Assembly: GCA_002686675.1 (NCBI GenBank)
Contig: NYYF01000026.1
Coordinates: 1 to 10,364 of the forward strand
Source: Fidelibacterota bacterium
GTDB taxonomy: Bacteria; Marinisomatota; Marinisomatia; Marinisomatales; UBA8229
Length of the DNA: 10,364 bases
Direction: 5' to 3'
The notes below the pieces were generated by a model, which saw only the letters and a program-made list of their open reading frames with translations, was not told the DNA's origin and did no database searches. Below are positions 6,914 through 10,364 of this stretch, in pieces; positions within the stretch are counted from its first letter, which is position 1; every line of letters begins with the position of its first letter. The translations under genes were made by a program, and so were the position numbers.

Positions 6914-8305
6914 ATGCGAAAAGAATTTGATTCAATGGGAGAAATTTCGGTTCCAGATGATGTATACTGGGGTGCACAAACACAGCGCTCATTAGAGAAT
7001 TTTAAGATTGGTGGAGAAAAATTTCCACGAGAATTTATCCGTGCCTATGGAATTCTGAAAAAGGCTGCAGCTTTTGTGAATCAAAATTTAGGCTCCCTGA
7101 AGTCAGAACTTTCCGACTCCATTTGTAAAGCTGCTGAGGAGGTTATTGATGGAAAACTGGATGATCAGTTTCCGCTTGTGGTTTGGCAAACGGGGAGTGG
7201 CACTCAAACCAATATGAATTTTAACGAAGTCATAGCAAACCGGGCAATTGAGATCATGGATGGCGAATTGGGGAAAAAGACACCGGTGCATCCTAACGAC
7301 CATGTGAATATGTCCCAATCCACCAATGATACTTTTCCATCGGCAATCAATATTTCAGTCTGTATTTTTGTTACGGATTCTTTACTCCCAGCCCTAAACA
7401 ATCTGCGTGGAGCTTTTGCTGAAAAGTCCAATGCCTACCAGGATATCATTAAGCTGGGACGAACTCATCTCCAAGATGCCACCCCCCTGAGCTTAGGTCA
7501 GGAACTGTCTGGATACGCTTCTATGCTGGAACACGGGATTGATCGAATTAACCGAGCCCTTACTAGTTGTTACGAATTGGCCATCGGAGGGACGGCAGTT
7601 GGGACCGGTATTAATTCGGTAGAAGGGTATGGAGAGAAAGTTGCAGAAGAAATTGCCGGACTTACTAATTTGCCCTTTGTGTCTGCCCCAAATAAATTTG
7701 AAGCTTTGGGTGCTCAGGACAGTGTCGTGGAATTATCTGGAGCTTTAAAGGTGGTAGCAGGTTCACTGTTTAAAATTGCTAATGACATCCGCTGGTTAGC
7801 TAGTGGTCCTAGAGCCGGAATTGGTGAGCTTGAACTTCCAAAAAATGAACCGGGAAGTTCCATCATGCCGGGCAAGATAAATCCTACTCAGTGTGAAGCG
7901 GTGACAATGGTTTGTTCCCAGGTAATGGGGAATGATCTAACAATCGGAATCGCTGGTGCCAGCGGGAATTTTGAATTGAATGTTTTTCGGCCTGTTTTAG
8001 CTTTCAATATTCTGCAGTCAATTCGGTTATTGACAGATGTCTGTAATTCTTTCCGTGAACATGCCGTGGAAGGACTGAAACCAAATCTGGAACGAATTGA
8101 TAAAAACCTGCACAATTCTCTCATGCTGGTCACGGCTCTCAATCCTCATATCGGATACGATCGGGCTGCAGAAGTGGCGAAGAAAGCATTCAAGGAAAAC
8201 AAAACTCTCCGTGAGACAACTATTGATCTCGGTTATATGACTGGTGAGGAATTTGATCGGGTTGTGCAACCGGAAAAGATGATTGCTCCCCAGGAAAAAA
8301 GATAG
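6914..8305 (+). CDS. fumC: Class II fumarate hydratase
   Basis: This fumarase reversibly hydrates fumarate to L-malate in the TCA cycle. It is the iron-free, homotetrameric class II type: 463 aa against 467 in E. coli FumC. Family motifs stand in order: [18 protein letters not shown] at the N-terminus; the SGTQTNMN substrate loop (95-102); the HPNDHVN B-site segment with H126 and H130, then [20 protein letters not shown] with H185, the histidine matching the E. coli H188 position; and the fumarase/aspartase signature [10 protein letters not shown] (314-323), whose serines supply the catalytic base loop. Fumarase rather than aspartase or argininosuccinate lyase is indicated by the HPNDHVN region and the overall match. 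AGGAG (6903-6907) lies 6 nt before the ATG. The gap to the CBS gene is 69 nt with no visible terminator, so read-through from the kor operon is possible; both then serve adjoining parts of the TCA cycle. Confidence 0.96.
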   Translation: MRKEFDSMGEISVPDDVYWGAQTQRSLENFKIGGEKFPREFIRAYGILKKAAAFVNQNLGSLKSELSDSICKAAEEVIDGKLDDQFPLVVWQTGSGTQTNMNFNEVIANRAIEIMDGELGKKTPVHPNDHVNMSQSTNDTFPSAINISVCIFVTDSLLPALNNLRGAFAEKSNAYQDIIKLGRTHLQDATPLSLGQELSGYASMLEHGIDRINRALTSCYELAIGGTAVGTGINSVEGYGEKVAEEIAGLTNLPFVSAPNKFEALGAQDSVVELSGALKVVAGSLFKIANDIRWLASGPRAGIGELELPKNEPGSSIMPGKINPTQCEAVTMVCSQVMGNDLTIGIAGASGNFELNVFRPVLAFNILQSIRLLTDVCNSFREHAVEGLKPNLERIDKNLHNSLMLVTALNPHIGYDRAAEVAKKAFKENKTLRETTIDLGYMTGEEFDRVVQPEKMIAPQEKR

Positions 8306-8315
8306 ACATTCCCAC

Positions 8316-8342
8316 CGGAACATTTCTTTTTTGTTCTGTTTT
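8316..8342 (+). terminator. Possible intrinsic terminator after fumC
   Basis: CGGAACA (8316-8322) pairs with TGTTCTG (8332-8338), giving seven pairs with one G-T wobble and a 9-nt T-rich loop, followed directly by TTTT. It lies 10 nt after the fumC stop and 48 nt before the penicillin-binding protein gene. The stem is short and weak, so termination may be partial. Confidence 0.4.
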
Positions 8343-8389
8343 AACACTATTATTTATCTATCGGGCCAAAAATATTTTTTGCCTTCATT

Positions 8390-10364
8390 ATGAAAAACGA
8401 AAGAAAAATAGCATATTGGATTAATATTTTTCTGCGTTCACTTGGGATTGTTCTGTGTCTTACACTATTCGCACTCAGTTACTTGTTTTACTTATCACGG
8501 GATCTTCCATCACTGGAGCAACTGGAAAATTATAATCCGGATCTTGTAACAAGTATTTATTCTAAGGATGGGAAAATCCTCGATGAATTATTTCTTGAGA
8601 AGCGGGTTTTTGTAGAATTTAACCAGATTCCAATCCATATGCGGAATGCGGTCATTGCCTCTGAAGATCGACGTTTCTGGGAACATTGGGGTCTTTCATT
8701 GAGAAGCGTAGCCAGAGCGATTTTGGTCAATGTTTTGTCATTAAGCTACAGGCAGGGTTTCAGTACTCTTACACAGCAATTAGCTCGCAACTTGTACAAA
8801 TCAATCGGTTTTGAAGATAGTATTATCCGAAAGATTAAAGAAGTTATCACTGCGATCCAGATTGAAAGGACTTATACAAAAGATGAAATCTTGGAAATGT
8901 ACCTTAATACGGTTCATTTTGGTCATGGAACATTTGGTGTACAAGCTGCAGCCAAACGGTTTTATGGAAAACGAGCAAATGAGTTAACTTTAGATGAAGC
9001 TGCTTTGCTTGTGGGACTCTTACCTTCCCCGGCGATTTACTCACCAATACGGCATCCAGACCGGGCGAATAGAAGAAGGAACACAGTCCTACGATTGATG
9101 CGGGAAGAGGGTTATATCACATTGTCCAAATATGCCGAAGCACGTGCACAATCTTTAGATAAAATTAACGATAAACCTCCTAAAGGCGTAGCGCCCTATT
9201 TTACTGAATTTGTTCGACGATTTTTAGAAAGAGAAGATGACAGGCTTGGCATCAACATTTACCGGGATGGATTAAAAATTTATACAACATTGGATTCCCG
9301 CTTACAGTCTATTGCTGAGAAATCGATTCTGAAAACTGTCCAGCGGAACCAGGCGGTTCTAAATAACCGATTGTTTGAGAACGATGAAGAATTCTCCCGG
9401 CTAGCCTATTTTGGAATTCATCCCGAAGACACGGTAAAAATGATGATGGAAGATTCGATACCTCTTTACAAAGCACTACGCGATAAATTATTGGTCCAGG
9501 CTGCTCTTATTGCTCTTGATCCACAAACAGGACATATCCTTGCTATGGTTGGAGGACGTCCTGAACCCCATTATCATGACCAATTTAATCGTGCGGTTCA
9601 GGCTCGACGCCAGCCTGGTTCTGTTTTTAAACCCTTCGTGTATACTACTGCCATTGATAACGGGTATCCTGTGACCAAACAACTTTTAAACCAGCCGGTG
9701 GTGCTTAATGTACGGAATGTAACTGGCGAGTGGGAAAAGTGGATGCCAAAAAATTACGATGGTAGTACAGGTGGATTGACTACTCTCAGGGTGGGATTAC
9801 AAAGATCTTTGAATCTCATTTCTGTGCGCTTAGTTCAGGAGCTGGTCCCAGCTGTGGAAGTTAAAAAAACTGCCCAGCGTATGGGAATTACAACCAATAT
9901 TCGTGCTGTGGATGCTATTTCTCTTGGAACATCGGAGGTATACCCAATCGAGGTTGTTAGTGCCTATGGCACTTTCGCTAATAAAGGTGTTTATTCCAGT
10001 CCATTAGGAATTCTTAGGATCGAGGATCGTTTTGGTAATATCATTGAAGAATATGAACCAGACCAGGAAGAGGTACTCAGTGAGGAAACTGCTTATCTCA
10101 TGACTAACTTGATGCAAACAGTCCTAGACCAGGGTACAGGCGGCAGTGCCAGGTGGAAATATCATTTTTATCATCCTGCTGCTGGCAAAACTGGTACTAC
10201 ACAAGGTTATAGTGATGCCTGGTTTGTCGGTTTTACAGAGAATATTGTTGCTGGTGTTTGGTTTGGAGTTGACGATTATTCTGTAAGCCTGGGAGAGAAA
10301 CAATCCGGAACTACAGCGGCTTTACCAGCATGGGCCAATTTTATGCGGGAGGCACATAAAAATT
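8390..10364 (+). CDS. Class A penicillin-binding protein (PBP1A family), 3' end cut by window
   Basis: This is a bifunctional peptidoglycan synthase that polymerises lipid II glycan chains and crosslinks the peptides in the periplasm, anchored in the inner membrane. The open frame gives 658 aa and runs off the window with no stop. A TM anchor covers about 12-34 after a short basic tail. The glycosyltransferase (GT51) domain follows: catalytic E92 in EDRRFWEHWG, then GFSTLTQQLARN, the second Glu E151 in RKIKE, and EMYLNTVHFGHGTFGVQAAAKRFYGK. The transpeptidase domain has the SxxK motif at S411-K414 (PGSVFKP), SxN at S473-N475 (SLN) and KTG at K600-G602 (AGKTGTTQGYSDAWFVG), so all catalytic residues are present. 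In the second GT motif, Phe stands where Gly or Ala is usual (GGST or GAST). ATG 8390 is the only ATG start between the upstream in-frame stop (8342-8344) and the TM helix; no clear Shine-Dalgarno is seen before it. It is unrelated in role to the kor/fum genes. Confidence 0.94.
   Translation, partial: MKNERKIAYWINIFLRSLGIVLCLTLFALSYLFYLSRDLPSLEQLENYNPDLVTSIYSKDGKILDELFLEKRVFVEFNQIPIHMRNAVIASEDRRFWEHWGLSLRSVARAILVNVLSLSYRQGFSTLTQQLARNLYKSIGFEDSIIRKIKEVITAIQIERTYTKDEILEMYLNTVHFGHGTFGVQAAAKRFYGKRANELTLDEAALLVGLLPSPAIYSPIRHPDRANRRRNTVLRLMREEGYITLSKYAEARAQSLDKINDKPPKGVAPYFTEFVRRFLEREDDRLGINIYRDGLKIYTTLDSRLQSIAEKSILKTVQRNQAVLNNRLFENDEEFSRLAYFGIHPEDTVKMMMEDSIPLYKALRDKLLVQAALIALDPQTGHILAMVGGRPEPHYHDQFNRAVQARRQPGSVFKPFVYTTAIDNGYPVTKQLLNQPVVLNVRNVTGEWEKWMPKNYDGSTGGLTTLRVGLQRSLNLISVRLVQELVPAVEVKKTAQRMGITTNIRAVDAISLGTSEVYPIEVVSAYGTFANKGVYSSPLGILRIEDRFGNIIEEYEPDQEEVLSEETAYLMTNLMQTVLDQGTGGSARWKYHFYHPAAGKTGTTQGYSDAWFVGFTENIVAGVWFGVDDYSVSLGEKQSGTTAALPAWANFMREAHKN

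Noticed and set aside
7888..8347. Open frames on the minus strand across the end of fumC
   Set aside because: They lie opposite conserved fumarase codons, have no ribosome sites that stand out, and resemble no family.
1..10364. CRISPR array, insertion sequence, phage, toxin-antitoxin or defence island
   Set aside because: No regularly spaced direct repeats, transposase or integrase motifs, terminal repeats or tRNA attachment sites are visible; most genes are housekeeping.

Overview
The window encodes eight proteins on a chromosome-like stretch of a moderately AT-rich bacterium. No rRNA, tRNA, CRISPR array or mobile element is visible. The cell is Gram-negative in style: the first gene looks like an outer-membrane beta-barrel and the last is a class A penicillin-binding protein. 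The two-subunit 2-oxoglutarate:ferredoxin oxidoreductase (fused gamma-alpha plus beta), the barrel type and the base composition fit an FCB-group organism (Bacteroidetes, Calditrichota or Marinimicrobia-like). That placement is inference and cannot be fixed from this sequence. Several genes have Shine-Dalgarno sites at good spacing. UGA acts as an ordinary stop for the first gene.

Left part (1-1240, plus strand): the 3' part of a beta-barrel gene, then a small single-TM protein of unknown function. A convergent gap with an 11-bp inverted repeat (a possible two-way terminator) separates these from two minus-strand genes. The first is selD (selenophosphate synthetase) and the second, upstream of it, encodes an unrecognised 267-aa protein with a perfect QLSLF sliding-clamp-type motif near its N-terminus.

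The most notable gene is selD. A naive reading starts it at an internal TTG (2289) and loses the active-site N-terminus. The real start is ATG at 2394. The frame between them is broken only by one in-frame UGA (2341-2343), at the position of the catalytic Cys in the S-H-G-x-G-C-x-C-K motif, and a SECIS-like hairpin follows it. SelD is therefore very probably itself a selenoprotein, and the organism should carry selA, selB and selC elsewhere.

Right part (3444-10364, plus strand): korA and korB overlap by one base and are followed 15 nt later by a CBS-pair protein, a likely operon for the reversible 2-oxoglutarate/succinyl-CoA step with a possible nucleotide-sensing partner. fumC (class II fumarase) follows, so two TCA-cycle steps are clustered. 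After a possible terminator comes a PBP1A-family peptidoglycan synthase that runs off the window end. A 190-nt divergent region between the unknown gene and korA probably holds promoters for both; it contains an anti-Shine-Dalgarno-like stretch in the korA leader.
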